Assembly (NCBI RefSeq): GCF_000142805.1
Contig: NC_013084.1
Span: 806,001 to 870,000, forward strand
Source of the DNA: Lachancea thermotolerans CBS 6340
Lineage: Eukaryota > Ascomycota > Saccharomycetes > Saccharomycetales > Saccharomycetaceae
Direction: 5' to 3'
DNA length: 64,000 nucleotides
This document shows, in pieces, positions 1 through 9,928 of this stretch (position 1 is the stretch's first letter; the number at the start of each line of letters is the position of its first letter). The translations under genes were made by a program, and so were the position numbers. The notes under the pieces were generated by a model. The model ran no database searches, was not told the origin of the DNA, and saw nothing but the letters and a program-made list of their open reading frames with translations.

Positions 1-835
1 GCTCTGTGATTAAATAAACATGCGGGCTCCAGCGAGTGTGCGGGAGAAAACCGCATTGTGCGGGCGAGTAAGCTCCCTTTCCGCCTCTCGCTTTGTCTCT
101 TTCGTCTCTTTTGTCTTTCAAGACCGCTTCTTACATAAGTCTTTTTCCGCTCTTTCCCTCCTTGAGATTCAGAGGAGCCGGTCATCATGAGAGCTCCTGT
201 ACAATCCCACAATGTACATGACTATAATGCAGCAGCCCCGGTTTCGCGACAATGAGTTGCGGATCCTCGCTTGCTTCCGCGGCGCACTGTCGACAGTTGG
301 CGCTGGAACGCCCAGGCAGCTGCTTCAGCCGCTCGTGCCGGCTCGCGGAGGAACCCGGAGCTGTTCCCCATTGTTACGGTTGCCTCCTCAACGGAGGAGG
401 CTTCCGCGGCATTTTCGAGCTTCCAATGTGCTGCGCGTTCTCTAGGAGTAGGGCATCTGCGAATGGTGTGCGCGGCGCTGCTCATCGCGCATACTCGAAG
501 GGGGTACTCATGCACCTTTATGCATGTCCGCATACCTTAAATCGTGCCTGTAAGATCTTTTTATCGGAAAAAATCCTTTTTCGGAAAAACCGCTGTCCGA
601 ACAACCAGCGGGACGTTGCGAGCCGGCATAGAAATGTGCTGACGCGAACAATTTAAAAACAAATATAGCTTAACACGCAGAACGTCGGTAGTGATGTAAG
701 TCAGGCACTCGAAAAAAATAGTTTGGATTAACAGTGTAAAAAAGGGAATAGTCGTCGCAGTAGAATAAATTCAACACAAACCTCAGGAGTCCGAATCCAC
801 GAGTTCTGGACGAGGGAAACCAGGTAAAAAGAGAT
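1..835. other. Intergenic region upstream of CDC25
   Basis: No convincing gene is seen. Several short overlapping frames exist on both strands between about 210 and 660, but their compositions look like shadows of a GC-rich patch and none resembles a known protein. The patch at 240-500 is more GC-rich than its flanks and contains a perfect 8-bp hairpin at 382-401. The last 200 bases are AT-richer and probably carry the CDC25 promoter and leader. Confidence 0.6.
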
Positions 836-3800
836 ATGAGCTTGTCGCGTGTGTCATCACACGATGAGCAGACGCCAGCGGCGCGCGCGGGTTCGACGCG
901 GCCGGTGGACGTGGTAGTGGCGACGTGCGATTTTACGCCCACCAAAAAGGCGCAACTGCGGCTCAGCGCGGGCGACGTGGTGTACGTGCTGGGCAAGAAC
1001 GAGTCCGGGTGGTGGGACGGCGTGACGGTGTGCGGCAGGTCCCCGCAGCGGGTCGCGCGCGGCTGGTTTCCGCATAATTTCACGCGGTCGTACCGCGAGC
1101 ACAAACGCGGGGGACTAGCGGCGAAGTGCGGGGCCGCGAGTAGCGTGGCTGGCACGCGCAGCAACCGCTCCGGCGGCAGCAGCCGCCGGAGCAGTCTGGC
1201 GGCGCCCCCCATGCCCGGCCACATGGACTTCGGCAGCAGCATGAGGCTCGGCACCGTAAGCGAGCCCAACCTCTCCCCCACCGACTCCCACGCACCACAT
1301 CTGAAGCAGGACTACAGGTTTGACATGCGGTCCAACTTAGCAGGCCAGGCAGGATCCCGCAGGCCCAGCATGGCATCCGGATGGTCGGCCGGCGCCAACT
1401 CACTTTCCAAGTCGCCTTCTCATTCCTCGAACGAACAGCAGTCGCACGGGAGCCAAAGCCAGCCGCAGCAGGTCGATCCGCTCCAGAAGTCTACAGCCGA
1501 CGAGCGCAGGAGGCGCTCGCATGTCGCTGAGACTGACAAGATGAACGTTTTGGGCACGGACGAGGTACAGATGATATTTAGCAACATCCACGACAACTCT
1601 CCGCCCATATGGACGCCGGTCCCAACTACAGAGGGTAAGATCTTGTACTACAACCGCGACTACGACATATATTGCAGCGGGTTGCCGCTGCTACAGAGCC
1701 CCGAGCTCAACATCAAAAGCGTCTTTTCCGACCACGATTGGTTTGTGGACATTCAAGAAAGAGCCCTGACGCACAACAAGAAGGTTCTGGACAAAAAGGA
1801 GGAGCCTGCCGGCGCAAACGGCGCCGCCACCGGGCCCATGTCCGCCAATACCCAGAGCACTTCACAGAACACAAGGAACCACAGTGGTAGCAGAAGGCCT
1901 AGTGTGGATGAAAAAAGCAAAAATTACCTCGCAGCGACCATAATATCTGACAGTGCTGGCACTGGAAGCAGAAATACCAAGATCAATGCTCTCAAAAGTG
2001 ACAATTTAAGCCCTAAACGTGTCGCCGGCGACGACACCAACACAAACACCAACAGTGACAGCAAAGCCGGCATCAAGACTGCAACCGAGAACGAAAACGA
2101 CACTGAAGTCGCGGCTTCAGATCCCGGCTGGTGGCAAAAAAACCCCAAGCATACCCTCTTGGCGAAAGAAGAGCTCTTTTATCATCACCGCATGGACCTG
2201 AGGTCATGGACGGAAATGAGAGACACCACTCTATATTTCGCGCGCAAAGCTTACGCAAGCTTTTTCCAAAACGACTACCATCAATTCAATCGAAACTTCG
2301 AGGTAACTGCTAAATTCAGCATTTACTACCACAACGCTTGCCGTCTTTTGAAGGGTGAGCTCATAAAAAACAATGTCAAGAGAGAGGTCAGGCGGATTTT
2401 AAGACAAATGACCGATGCTGTATCGGCCATTAGCATAAACGGGAATCTATTTTTTAGTTCTCCTCAAAGGTTTGATATCTCATTTTCTCCATCCGTTCAA
2501 CAACAACAGCTTCAACAGCGCCACAAGTCAAGCGTGGGAAGCACAGGAACTGCTATTCAAGACCCATTGCGTGTCTCTATCTCGACCTTGAATCCACTCC
2601 AACCCGGCGATCTTCAAAAACTTAGCATATCCAGTAATGATATTCTCATCAATGAGGAGTCCCAGAGTTTAGAAACAAAATCTAAGAACGACCGAGATGA
2701 CAGATTTGGATCGGTACTTAGCTCTTACACCATTCAAGCGCACAGTACCGCCTTTGATGAAAACTCTAAAATTTCGATACAGGCGTTGTTTCAAACCATT
2801 GACGCTCAGTTCAGTAGATTCATGATATGCGTTCGCAACTTGGACGCTTTGATGAAAACAAAGTGTTCAGGGGGCGACATTCTTCCGCAACTGTTCCCGA
2901 GGTTCTTTAGGGACGGATTCAGCGGCGGCGCTTGGACAAGCACTTTTCAAGATCAAGTTATATCTTTGACTCCAAGAGCTTCTTTGGCAAGCCTTGGGTC
3001 TCCACTCACAGGAGAAGCCTATCAAGCTGTCAACAATGTGTTTGGGAGCATTAGTAGCAAGGCAGGAACTGTGGAAAGCTCAATCCTCTCCAAGTCAACA
3101 GCCGACAACGATCGAACAAGCGCAATCAAAGGTTCGCCCAAGGCCAAAAATCAGAAGTCCCTGAAGTTTCCTCTGAACGAAGATACGCTGGCTCTTCTCA
3201 AGAAACGAATTGATTACTTCTCTACTCCAACGTACGCAAGCTATGGCACCTTGATCGACCAACCAAGGACTAATAAAAGGAACCTTGAAATTAGCGCGAA
3301 TTGTCATCGAGAACTCAGCCACTCGGTCGTAATAATCGAAATGTTAGAAAACCTAGATCTCAGATTTTTCCTAAACATGAGAAACCTGGCGTACAATCAT
3401 GCCCTTGATGAAGATAGTGAGGAGCTGAGGCAACATACTATGACTTCTTCTGCTACTCTGCTTATGGAGTTCTTCGATATCAAGCAGGCCCTCTACGATG
3501 TCACCATTAAAAAAGTGATGGACATCCAAAACCTTACTCTAGATGATCCTTTCGTCTTTTGCTCTATGGCAGGTGATCTTTCTTTTGGAGGGGAAAGGGA
3601 AGAGGGCTCGAGAGAAGAACATGTTTTAAAGCAAGAGAGGCTGGCAGAGGCTTACCGCAAGCGTCTTGTGGCCGAGGATGTGGAAGTGAATGACATGACT
3701 TATTTCAACCCAGATACGGAGGTCAAGGCTACCCAGATTTCCTTCTTAGCAGTAATCGATTCGACGTACCAAGTCGTTGAGCAGCTAATTCAGGCCCGGG

Positions 3801-5422
3801 AGAATGTTCTGAACTATGCTGCGAGAATGATGAAAAACGACTTGATTTCTGAATTGACTAGGGGCGAACAGGAGAAGATTTTCGAGGACGACAAGATCGA
3901 TGCAAAGACTTCTGACGCCGAAATTGAACACATCGGCCCAAAGGATTTTGGTGACAGCAGTTTCACGTCAGATGTACCCTGGTACTTGGACTCAGAACAT
4001 GAGTATTCATTGATTTACGACAACCAGGGGCGCATCAAAGGAGGCACAAAAGTTGCTTTGCTTGAACACCTCACCAGCCACCGGGCGATAGACGCCTCTT
4101 TCAACATCGCAATGTTGTTGTCATTCCGTAGCATATTCACTACATCCGAGTTTCTCCACGCGTTGGTCGAGAGATATCATCTTTACCCTCCGGAGGGTTT
4201 GAGCTTTGAAGAGTACAGTGCGTGGATTGAAAAGAAGTCCACCCCCGTCAAAACACGTGTTGTAAACATACTGAAGACGCTGTTCTCAAATTATTGGACG
4301 CCTGCATACTATGAGCCTGGTATCGACGATCTTGTGAGCTTTGCACAACTGGCTACGGCACAGAGCATAAGTGGCGCGCCAGCGTTGTTAGTTGAACTTA
4401 AGAACCGCCTTTCATTGAAGGGCAACCTGAAGAACTTCGTGCCAGAAACAATCCGATTCGATGAGAGCGGTCACAATTACAGCGGAAACGCCTTGAACCC
4501 CAGGGTTTCTACGGGGGGACCTGCAGAGTTTGGGGCAGGGTACGGATTTAGGATGCGGAAGCTCAAGTTGCTTGACATCGACCCGCAAACGTTTGCCAAG
4601 CAATTGACTACGAAAGAACATTATTTGTACTCCAAAATTACACCATTTGAATGTTTGGATCGTATTTGGAGTAAGAAATACTGTTATTTTGGTGGCTCTG
4701 AGGACATTTCAAAGTTTATCTCAAGTGCAAACGCTTTGACGAGTTATGTCTCATTTGCAATAGTAAAACAAACCAATACTAAAAAGAGGGCAAAAGTCCT
4801 ACAACATTTCATTAGTGTTGCTGAATATTGCTACGAGCTCAACAACTTTTCTTCGATGACTGCTATTGTTTCAGCCCTGTACTCCTCCCCGATTTTCCGC
4901 TTGAAGAAATCATGGTCTGCCGTGCCTGAAGACTCCAAGAAGGTATTAGAAAACCTAAACACCTTGATGGATCCGGCAAAAAACTTCATTACTTACAGAA
5001 ACTGGCTTAAAACCGTTCACGATGTGGCATGCGTCCCTTTTTTCGGGGTCTACCTTTCAGATCTGACTTTTATTGCTGAAGGCAATCCGAATTGCTTACA
5101 TAGGTCACCTGAGATCATAAACTTCAGCAAGAGGCTAAGAATCGTTGACATACTAAAAGAGATATCCAGTTACCAGATAATCCGCTACAAGTTTAAGCGG
5201 TATGACGACATTCAAAGCTTTATTGAAGAATCGATGAAAAACATTCCTAACATTGAAAAGCAATATGAGCAGTCCTTGCGCCTGGAGCCACGCACTGAGG
5301 TTTCAGCTGGTCTGAGCTCAGGTGGCACTGGCATGTCCAAAACTGACTTGGGAAAGAAGCTCGAGAAAAAGTCGAGATTCATGAAGAACAAAAAAAGGCC
5401 TACCAAACTGGTAAGTTTGTAA
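836..5422 (+). CDS. CDC25: Ras guanine-nucleotide exchange factor Cdc25
   Basis: This is the GEF that loads Ras with GTP and so activates adenylate cyclase/PKA signalling in response to glucose. The 1528-residue product is close to S. cerevisiae Cdc25 (about 1590). An SH3 domain lies at about residues 26-85 (VVVATCDF start, paired Trp in SGWWDG, GWFPHNF end). A long Ser/Asn/Gln-rich, poorly conserved middle follows. A Ras-exchanger (REM) motif starts near residue 1064 (GGTKVALLEHLTSH), and the catalytic CDC25 homology domain spans about 1245-1490 (FECLDRIW, KRAKVLQHFISVAEYC, NNFSSMTAIVSAL). The tail is Lys-rich. The next gene, IMH1, follows in the same direction, as in YLR310C-YLR309C. A Ras GEF is certain. 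The name rests on synteny plus the SH3 domain; the duplicate SDC25 exists only after the genome duplication. Confidence 0.96.
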   Translation: MSLSRVSSHDEQTPAARAGSTRPVDVVVATCDFTPTKKAQLRLSAGDVVYVLGKNESGWWDGVTVCGRSPQRVARGWFPHNFTRSYREHKRGGLAAKCGAASSVAGTRSNRSGGSSRRSSLAAPPMPGHMDFGSSMRLGTVSEPNLSPTDSHAPHLKQDYRFDMRSNLAGQAGSRRPSMASGWSAGANSLSKSPSHSSNEQQSHGSQSQPQQVDPLQKSTADERRRRSHVAETDKMNVLGTDEVQMIFSNIHDNSPPIWTPVPTTEGKILYYNRDYDIYCSGLPLLQSPELNIKSVFSDHDWFVDIQERALTHNKKVLDKKEEPAGANGAATGPMSANTQSTSQNTRNHSGSRRPSVDEKSKNYLAATIISDSAGTGSRNTKINALKSDNLSPKRVAGDDTNTNTNSDSKAGIKTATENENDTEVAASDPGWWQKNPKHTLLAKEELFYHHRMDLRSWTEMRDTTLYFARKAYASFFQNDYHQFNRNFEVTAKFSIYYHNACRLLKGELIKNNVKREVRRILRQMTDAVSAISINGNLFFSSPQRFDISFSPSVQQQQLQQRHKSSVGSTGTAIQDPLRVSISTLNPLQPGDLQKLSISSNDILINEESQSLETKSKNDRDDRFGSVLSSYTIQAHSTAFDENSKISIQALFQTIDAQFSRFMICVRNLDALMKTKCSGGDILPQLFPRFFRDGFSGGAWTSTFQDQVISLTPRASLASLGSPLTGEAYQAVNNVFGSISSKAGTVESSILSKSTADNDRTSAIKGSPKAKNQKSLKFPLNEDTLALLKKRIDYFSTPTYASYGTLIDQPRTNKRNLEISANCHRELSHSVVIIEMLENLDLRFFLNMRNLAYNHALDEDSEELRQHTMTSSATLLMEFFDIKQALYDVTIKKVMDIQNLTLDDPFVFCSMAGDLSFGGEREEGSREEHVLKQERLAEAYRKRLVAEDVEVNDMTYFNPDTEVKATQISFLAVIDSTYQVVEQLIQARENVLNYAARMMKNDLISELTRGEQEKIFEDDKIDAKTSDAEIEHIGPKDFGDSSFTSDVPWYLDSEHEYSLIYDNQGRIKGGTKVALLEHLTSHRAIDASFNIAMLLSFRSIFTTSEFLHALVERYHLYPPEGLSFEEYSAWIEKKSTPVKTRVVNILKTLFSNYWTPAYYEPGIDDLVSFAQLATAQSISGAPALLVELKNRLSLKGNLKNFVPETIRFDESGHNYSGNALNPRVSTGGPAEFGAGYGFRMRKLKLLDIDPQTFAKQLTTKEHYLYSKITPFECLDRIWSKKYCYFGGSEDISKFISSANALTSYVSFAIVKQTNTKKRAKVLQHFISVAEYCYELNNFSSMTAIVSALYSSPIFRLKKSWSAVPEDSKKVLENLNTLMDPAKNFITYRNWLKTVHDVACVPFFGVYLSDLTFIAEGNPNCLHRSPEIINFSKRLRIVDILKEISSYQIIRYKFKRYDDIQSFIEESMKNIPNIEKQYEQSLRLEPRTEVSAGLSSGGTGMSKTDLGKKLEKKSRFMKNKKRPTKLVSL

Positions 5423-5541
5423 GGTACAGCATTAAGTATTTAAAGAATTAATTATCAGTTGAGTATAGGCTTCGGAAAGAGCACTGTAGTTTTCCTTTGT
5501 AGCTCTTGCAGATAATTGGTATTTCGAGGGTTTAGAGGAGC

Positions 5542-5548
5542 CGGGTAA
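5542..5548 (-). promoter_or_regulatory. Candidate Reb1 site, CDC25-IMH1 spacer
   Basis: CGGGTAA, the reverse complement of the Reb1 core TTACCCG, lies about 105 bp before the IMH1 ATG and 120 bp after the CDC25 stop. In S. cerevisiae, Reb1 sites open promoters and can also stop upstream read-through transcription. Both roles would suit this tandem spacer. The call is a motif match only. Confidence 0.45.
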
Positions 5549-5652
5549 AAAGTGATTACAGAAATTGTGTTTAAAGATGCCATGAACAAAAGAGGAACTA
5601 GTTTAGATCCTCATTGCGCGCTGCTGGAAACTGCCCGCTAGCAGGTTCAATC

Positions 5653-8436
5653 ATGTTTAAGCAACTGTCTCAGCTTGGAAAAAACCTCACTGACGAGCTG
5701 GCAAAGGGCCTCACTGATGAGTTGAACGAGGGACAGTTTGATAAGAATAGCGACATACCAGTCGAAGTCCAAGCAAAGCTACGAAAGTTTGAAAAGTATG
5801 AACAAAAGTATCCCCTGCTTCTTAACGCGTACAAGTCTGAGAAAGCAAAGAGCGAGAAGCTGGCGGCTGTGCAGAAGATTTTGAGTGAGAACACACCCAT
5901 TTCTTCGATAGACGATTACGATTCATTGACAAGCTTCTTCAAAAACACCAACCTGAAAACCGATATGCTCAATGATGAGATAAAGAGATTGACTTCAGAA
6001 AAGAATGAACATTTGAGAGAAATACAGGATTTGCGCGCACAAAAAGATGTTGCAGCGGATAAAGCCTTTTCAGAAGGTCATTCTGAAAAATCGGAAGGGC
6101 TAGAGCAGGTGAAACAGCTTGAACAGAAGATTTCCGAGTACCTTAAAGACATTGAAAGCCTCAAGCATGAACTGGCGGCCAGGGAAGAAGAAAAATATGC
6201 TTTTGTAAAACAGCAAACAGAGATGAAAAATCAGATTGAATCTTTAAAGGGCGAAAGCACAGACTTTGCTACTGCATCGAAGAATTTGGCAGCGACTGAG
6301 AAGTTGGTTGATGAATTCAAGAAAAAGCTAGACTCTGAGCGCCAAGAGCATACTAAGTTAAATTCAGAACTGACCAAACTTGAAGATGAGGCAGCAAGAA
6401 AATCTGAGAGGATTGTGAGCTTGGAAAAGCTTATAAAATCAGAAGAGGAGGATGAAGCTCTCTCCAAACAAGATCCTGTTTCTTCAGGTACTTCTCAAAC
6501 GTCAACGTTTAAATCTAAGAAAAAGAAGAAGAAGGGAAAAAGTCAAAATACAAGCAGTAATGCCAAAGTGCTGCCCTCACCCCCATTGCCTGGGTCCAGC
6601 GCTGATCAAAAAAGCGATTTAGACAATCGGTTGCACGAGACATTGAAGGACCTTCAAGAAACTCAAGAAAAATTGAAAGTGATCCAGTCCAAGTACGATG
6701 ACTTAGTAGCCGCCAGTGGCAATTCAGAAAGTTTACAGCTTGAGCTTGAAAAAACAAGGGGAGAGATTGAAAAACTTGAAGTGGACAACGAACGTCTTCT
6801 TCGTGAATTGCAAGAAAGCAAAAAAGAGTTGAAGTTCAAATCTGAGGAGGTTGAAAATGTGAAGGATCTTTTGAAAACAGTCGGGAACGAACTCGTCGAA
6901 GCAAAAGATACGATTAAAAACTCTAATGGCGCAAGCGAGACTGAAATGAAACACCTCAAGTCACAATTGGAAAGCTTGAGAAGTCAAAATTCCGAAAACA
7001 TTAAAAGCTATGAGACTACCCAGAGTGAATTAAAGCAAAAAGTTGCTTCCCTGCAGAAAGAAAAGTCTGAAACTGAGAAAGAGCTAGACGATTTGAGAAC
7101 TACGCTTAACAAGCATATGCAGGAAAAGAGTAAGCTTCTTACAGACTTGAAACAATCCCATGAAAAAATGAGCATCTTGAATAATGAGAACATCACTTTA
7201 TCGGATCAGGTTAAGAATCTGAATGCGCTGAAGCGCTCAGAAAGTTCCTTGAAATCGTCTCTGTCACAAAAAGAGAAGACAATTGTTTACCTCGAACAAC
7301 AAGTCAAGGAATATAGCTCTAAGGAAGAAGCTTCAAGCAGAGCACTCAGAGAAGCCAAAATGGAAAACGGAAGATTATCCAATAAGATCTCTCTGGTAAG
7401 TAAAGAATGCGAGAGCTTGAAAAATGAACTTGAGAAATCCAAGACCTCACTCGAAAAGTTCATTAAAGAGAACGGCGGTTTGTCTGAGAGGCTTGAGATT
7501 TTAAACGAGAAGTATGAAACTTTACAGGATATGAAAACAAACTCGCATGAGCAGGTTGAATTGATACGGAGGCAATGCGATGAACTGAATGTTAAAATAA
7601 AAGAGCTCAATAAAAAGAACCTTTCTCTGGAAGACGAGCTAAACGAGTCCGTTAGTGCATTGCAAGAAAGGACCCAAGAGGCGTCTAGTATGCGTCGCTT
7701 GCTTGCCGAGAGACAGTCAGACAAGGACTTCCAAGTTCAAAAGCTTGAGCAGAGTTTTGCGGCAGCTTCAGAAGAGAAAAATAGACTTGAGAGCGAGCTA
7801 GCGTTGCATGATGCCAAGACAAAGCGTACCATAAATGAGTTAAAAGAAGTTAACGATGATTTGCGGGTACAAGTTCAAACCTTGATAGCAAAAGAAAAGG
7901 ACTACGAACAGGAGGTTGCAAGACTCACTTCTTTAAACAAAGAGATGCAAACAACAAGGAATGAGTCAAGTCAAAGTTCAAACGAGCTCAAGGAAGCCCT
8001 CGCTAATGTTAAGGCGGCTTTAATGACCTCGGAGAAGAAGCTTCGCGAGATGGAATCCTCAAGCGAAAACATTAAAGAGCTTAACGATGATTTGACTAAA
8101 AAGCTGGAAAGAATATCCAAAAACTATAAGCTAGTGTCTGGTCAGTTAGCCGCCATAAAAGAAAGGAACGTCCCTTCGCGTGGGCCCAGCAGATCCAATT
8201 CTGTCTTGTCCATATCAGATCGGGCTTCCAACGAACCACCATCTCGCCGTGGCTCCTTCAATGGTGAGACTGTGATAGAATCGCAATCGGAGATTAACGA
8301 TAAAATTGCATATATTAAAAACGTCCTTCTAGGGTTCCTAGAGCACAAAGACCAAAGGAATCAATTGCTTCCCGTAGTCTCCACCCTTCTTCAACTGGAC
8401 AGTAACGACGAAAAGAGGCTAATGGCTATACGCTGA
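5653..8436 (+). CDS. IMH1: GRIP-domain golgin Imh1
   Basis: Imh1 is a trans-Golgi tethering golgin recruited by the Arl1 GTPase. The 927-residue product (S. cerevisiae about 911) is almost wholly coiled coil: Lys/Glu/Leu/Ser-rich heptads run from about residue 30 to 830, interrupted near residue 290 by a short Lys-rich, Ser-rich linker. The C-terminus (about 875-922) is a GRIP domain with the characteristic IAYIKNVLLGFLE core, which carries the Tyr needed for Arl1 binding. A Ser/Arg-rich hinge precedes it. The start chosen is MFKQLSQLGKNL, an amphipathic beginning typical of golgins; an in-frame non-ATG extension of 13 codons upstream was rejected. It sits directly downstream of CDC25, as in S. 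cerevisiae. Confidence 0.94.
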   Translation: MFKQLSQLGKNLTDELAKGLTDELNEGQFDKNSDIPVEVQAKLRKFEKYEQKYPLLLNAYKSEKAKSEKLAAVQKILSENTPISSIDDYDSLTSFFKNTNLKTDMLNDEIKRLTSEKNEHLREIQDLRAQKDVAADKAFSEGHSEKSEGLEQVKQLEQKISEYLKDIESLKHELAAREEEKYAFVKQQTEMKNQIESLKGESTDFATASKNLAATEKLVDEFKKKLDSERQEHTKLNSELTKLEDEAARKSERIVSLEKLIKSEEEDEALSKQDPVSSGTSQTSTFKSKKKKKKGKSQNTSSNAKVLPSPPLPGSSADQKSDLDNRLHETLKDLQETQEKLKVIQSKYDDLVAASGNSESLQLELEKTRGEIEKLEVDNERLLRELQESKKELKFKSEEVENVKDLLKTVGNELVEAKDTIKNSNGASETEMKHLKSQLESLRSQNSENIKSYETTQSELKQKVASLQKEKSETEKELDDLRTTLNKHMQEKSKLLTDLKQSHEKMSILNNENITLSDQVKNLNALKRSESSLKSSLSQKEKTIVYLEQQVKEYSSKEEASSRALREAKMENGRLSNKISLVSKECESLKNELEKSKTSLEKFIKENGGLSERLEILNEKYETLQDMKTNSHEQVELIRRQCDELNVKIKELNKKNLSLEDELNESVSALQERTQEASSMRRLLAERQSDKDFQVQKLEQSFAAASEEKNRLESELALHDAKTKRTINELKEVNDDLRVQVQTLIAKEKDYEQEVARLTSLNKEMQTTRNESSQSSNELKEALANVKAALMTSEKKLREMESSSENIKELNDDLTKKLERISKNYKLVSGQLAAIKERNVPSRGPSRSNSVLSISDRASNEPPSRRGSFNGETVIESQSEINDKIAYIKNVLLGFLEHKDQRNQLLPVVSTLLQLDSNDEKRLMAIR

Positions 8437-8872
8437 CCATTTCTACTTCAGACCTAATGAGCCTCTGGCTGGCTGCGAAAAAAAAATCGAATTTGGCTTC
8501 GAACTCCAGAACACACCGCTATATAATATGGATCTGATTTCATTTTGGCTGTAAATGGCAAGAGCTGCAGATGCCGGCGCCGAAATCTTGTTGAGGGCGT
8601 TGCAAATACAAAGAAAGATCGATAGCTATTCGTTGGCAGCTTTTCCTTCCGATTTAACGCCTCTGGCTGGCACCGAAAAAGGCCCGTTAGTCCGTTTATC
8701 AGTGGAGAACGAACTACCTTAAAACGCACGTGATATCATTTTGGCTGAAAATGACAAGGCTTCAAATGCCGGTACCGGCATCGTGGCAAGAAGTATATAA
8801 AGGTCACACAGGTATCCCATATTGATGGATCACCAGAGAAGCCGTCCCAAGTATATTCAATTAACTAGAGAA
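8437..8872. other. IMH1-methyltransferase spacer with diverged tandem duplication
   Basis: This spacer holds two related copies of a roughly 197-bp unit (listed separately). A TATATAAA box at 8794-8801 precedes the methyltransferase gene. One CACGTG motif lies in the second unit near 8727. No open frame of interest is present. Confidence 0.6.
8447..8800 (+). repeat. Diverged direct repeat, two units offset by about 197 bp
   Basis: Unit 1 runs from about 8447 and unit 2 from about 8646. Three blocks match in order. GCCTCTGGCTGGC occurs at 8461 and 8659, each followed by an A-rich run. TCATTTTGGCTG occurs at 8540 and 8736. ATGCCGG occurs at 8571 and 8766. The offsets of 198, 196 and 195 fit an old tandem duplication with small indels. 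The blocks between them are diverged. It lies wholly inside the promoter of the downstream methyltransferase. Confidence 0.7.
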
Positions 8873-9742
8873 ATGTCGACGTACTCTGAGAACAGCTTCA
8901 ACTCTGATTTTTATCAGGAAAAAAGACCTCGCTACCCTGAAAGCTTATACCAAGAAATTCTTTCCTACCATAGCGGTGACCTCAAACTTGCTATCGACGT
9001 AGGTTGTGGCACTGGGATATCTACTCTTCCGCTCCTCAAGAGTTTTGAGAGGGTTGTTGGATGTGATCCTTCTTCAACTATGCTAGAATCTGCCAAAAAA
9101 TTCAAAGACAAAATTACCGTGAAAGACATTAACCGTATAGAATATAGCGTTTGCGGTGCAGAAGACCTCACGTCTTTATTTGCTTCCGATTCAATAGACT
9201 TGGTCACAGGCGCAGAATCAATTCACTGGGTTGACGAGGAGCGTTTTTTTAAGCAGGCCTTTCAAGTATTAAAGCCTAATGGGACACTCGCGTACTGGTT
9301 CTATGTCGAGCCCATTTTCATAGAACATCCTCAGGCGAATGAAATATACGAAGAATTTGTCTATGAGGACCCAGCCTACATGGGCCCTCAATGGAAGCCG
9401 GGAAAGGAGAAACTCAGAGTTTATGGGGAGCAGATTAGAATACCTGAGGACAAATTCACAGATATCGAAAGGCATGTGTATCGCCCTTTAGTATCTAAAG
9501 AGAAGACGGCATACTTTTATGGTCGGGATTCGATGACTGTCGATGATTTACGGCAGTACTTGAGGAGCTGGAGCGCCTACCATACTTGGCAGCAGAAATT
9601 TGGCGAAAAGGGCTGCGACGTCGCGGAATTATTGCTTGATGAGCTCAAAAGCAAATGCGGCTGGGATGAAGCCAATACAAGGCTCAAAGTTGAATGGGGC
9701 ACAGCGTACTACCTGGCACGGAAAAAAGCGACAACAAAATGA
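8873..9742 (+). CDS. SAM-dependent methyltransferase, TMT1/CRG1 family
   Basis: This is a class I methyltransferase of the family that includes S. cerevisiae Tmt1 (trans-aconitate methyltransferase) and Crg1 (cantharidin methylation and resistance). The 289-residue product opens with a family-typical segment (SDFYQEKRPRYPESLYQEI). SAM-binding motif I is at 41-50 (IDVGCGTGIS), followed by GCDPSSTML and a GAESIHWVD motif. The C-terminal half has RSWSAYHTW, shared with Tmt1. An in-frame ATG exists 16 codons upstream (8825). The TATATAAA box at 8794 lies only 24 bp from that codon, too close for usual yeast initiation, so 8873 is preferred. It interrupts the IMH1-chitin deacetylase order of S. 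cerevisiae, so it is an insertion here or a loss there. Substrate cannot be told from sequence. Confidence 0.88.
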   Translation: MSTYSENSFNSDFYQEKRPRYPESLYQEILSYHSGDLKLAIDVGCGTGISTLPLLKSFERVVGCDPSSTMLESAKKFKDKITVKDINRIEYSVCGAEDLTSLFASDSIDLVTGAESIHWVDEERFFKQAFQVLKPNGTLAYWFYVEPIFIEHPQANEIYEEFVYEDPAYMGPQWKPGKEKLRVYGEQIRIPEDKFTDIERHVYRPLVSKEKTAYFYGRDSMTVDDLRQYLRSWSAYHTWQQKFGEKGCDVAELLLDELKSKCGWDEANTRLKVEWGTAYYLARKKATTK

Positions 9743-9928
9743 TAATCTGACAATTTAGATATCGTTTCTGTGTTCCCAAAATTGTACTTATGGTGCTGCC
9801 ATATTTTCAAGGCCGAGTTCAAAGTACTTATTAGTTTGATAGGTTTATGTATGTTTCGCAATTTGTTAGCGAGAGGAAATGGTTTAAAATCCAACATCTA
9901 ACTCTATAATAGAATAATTTTCGAGAGG

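Noticed and set aside
212-656. Four overlapping 77-134 codon frames upstream of CDC25
   Set aside because: They occupy both strands of the same GC-rich patch, with no domain or synteny support.
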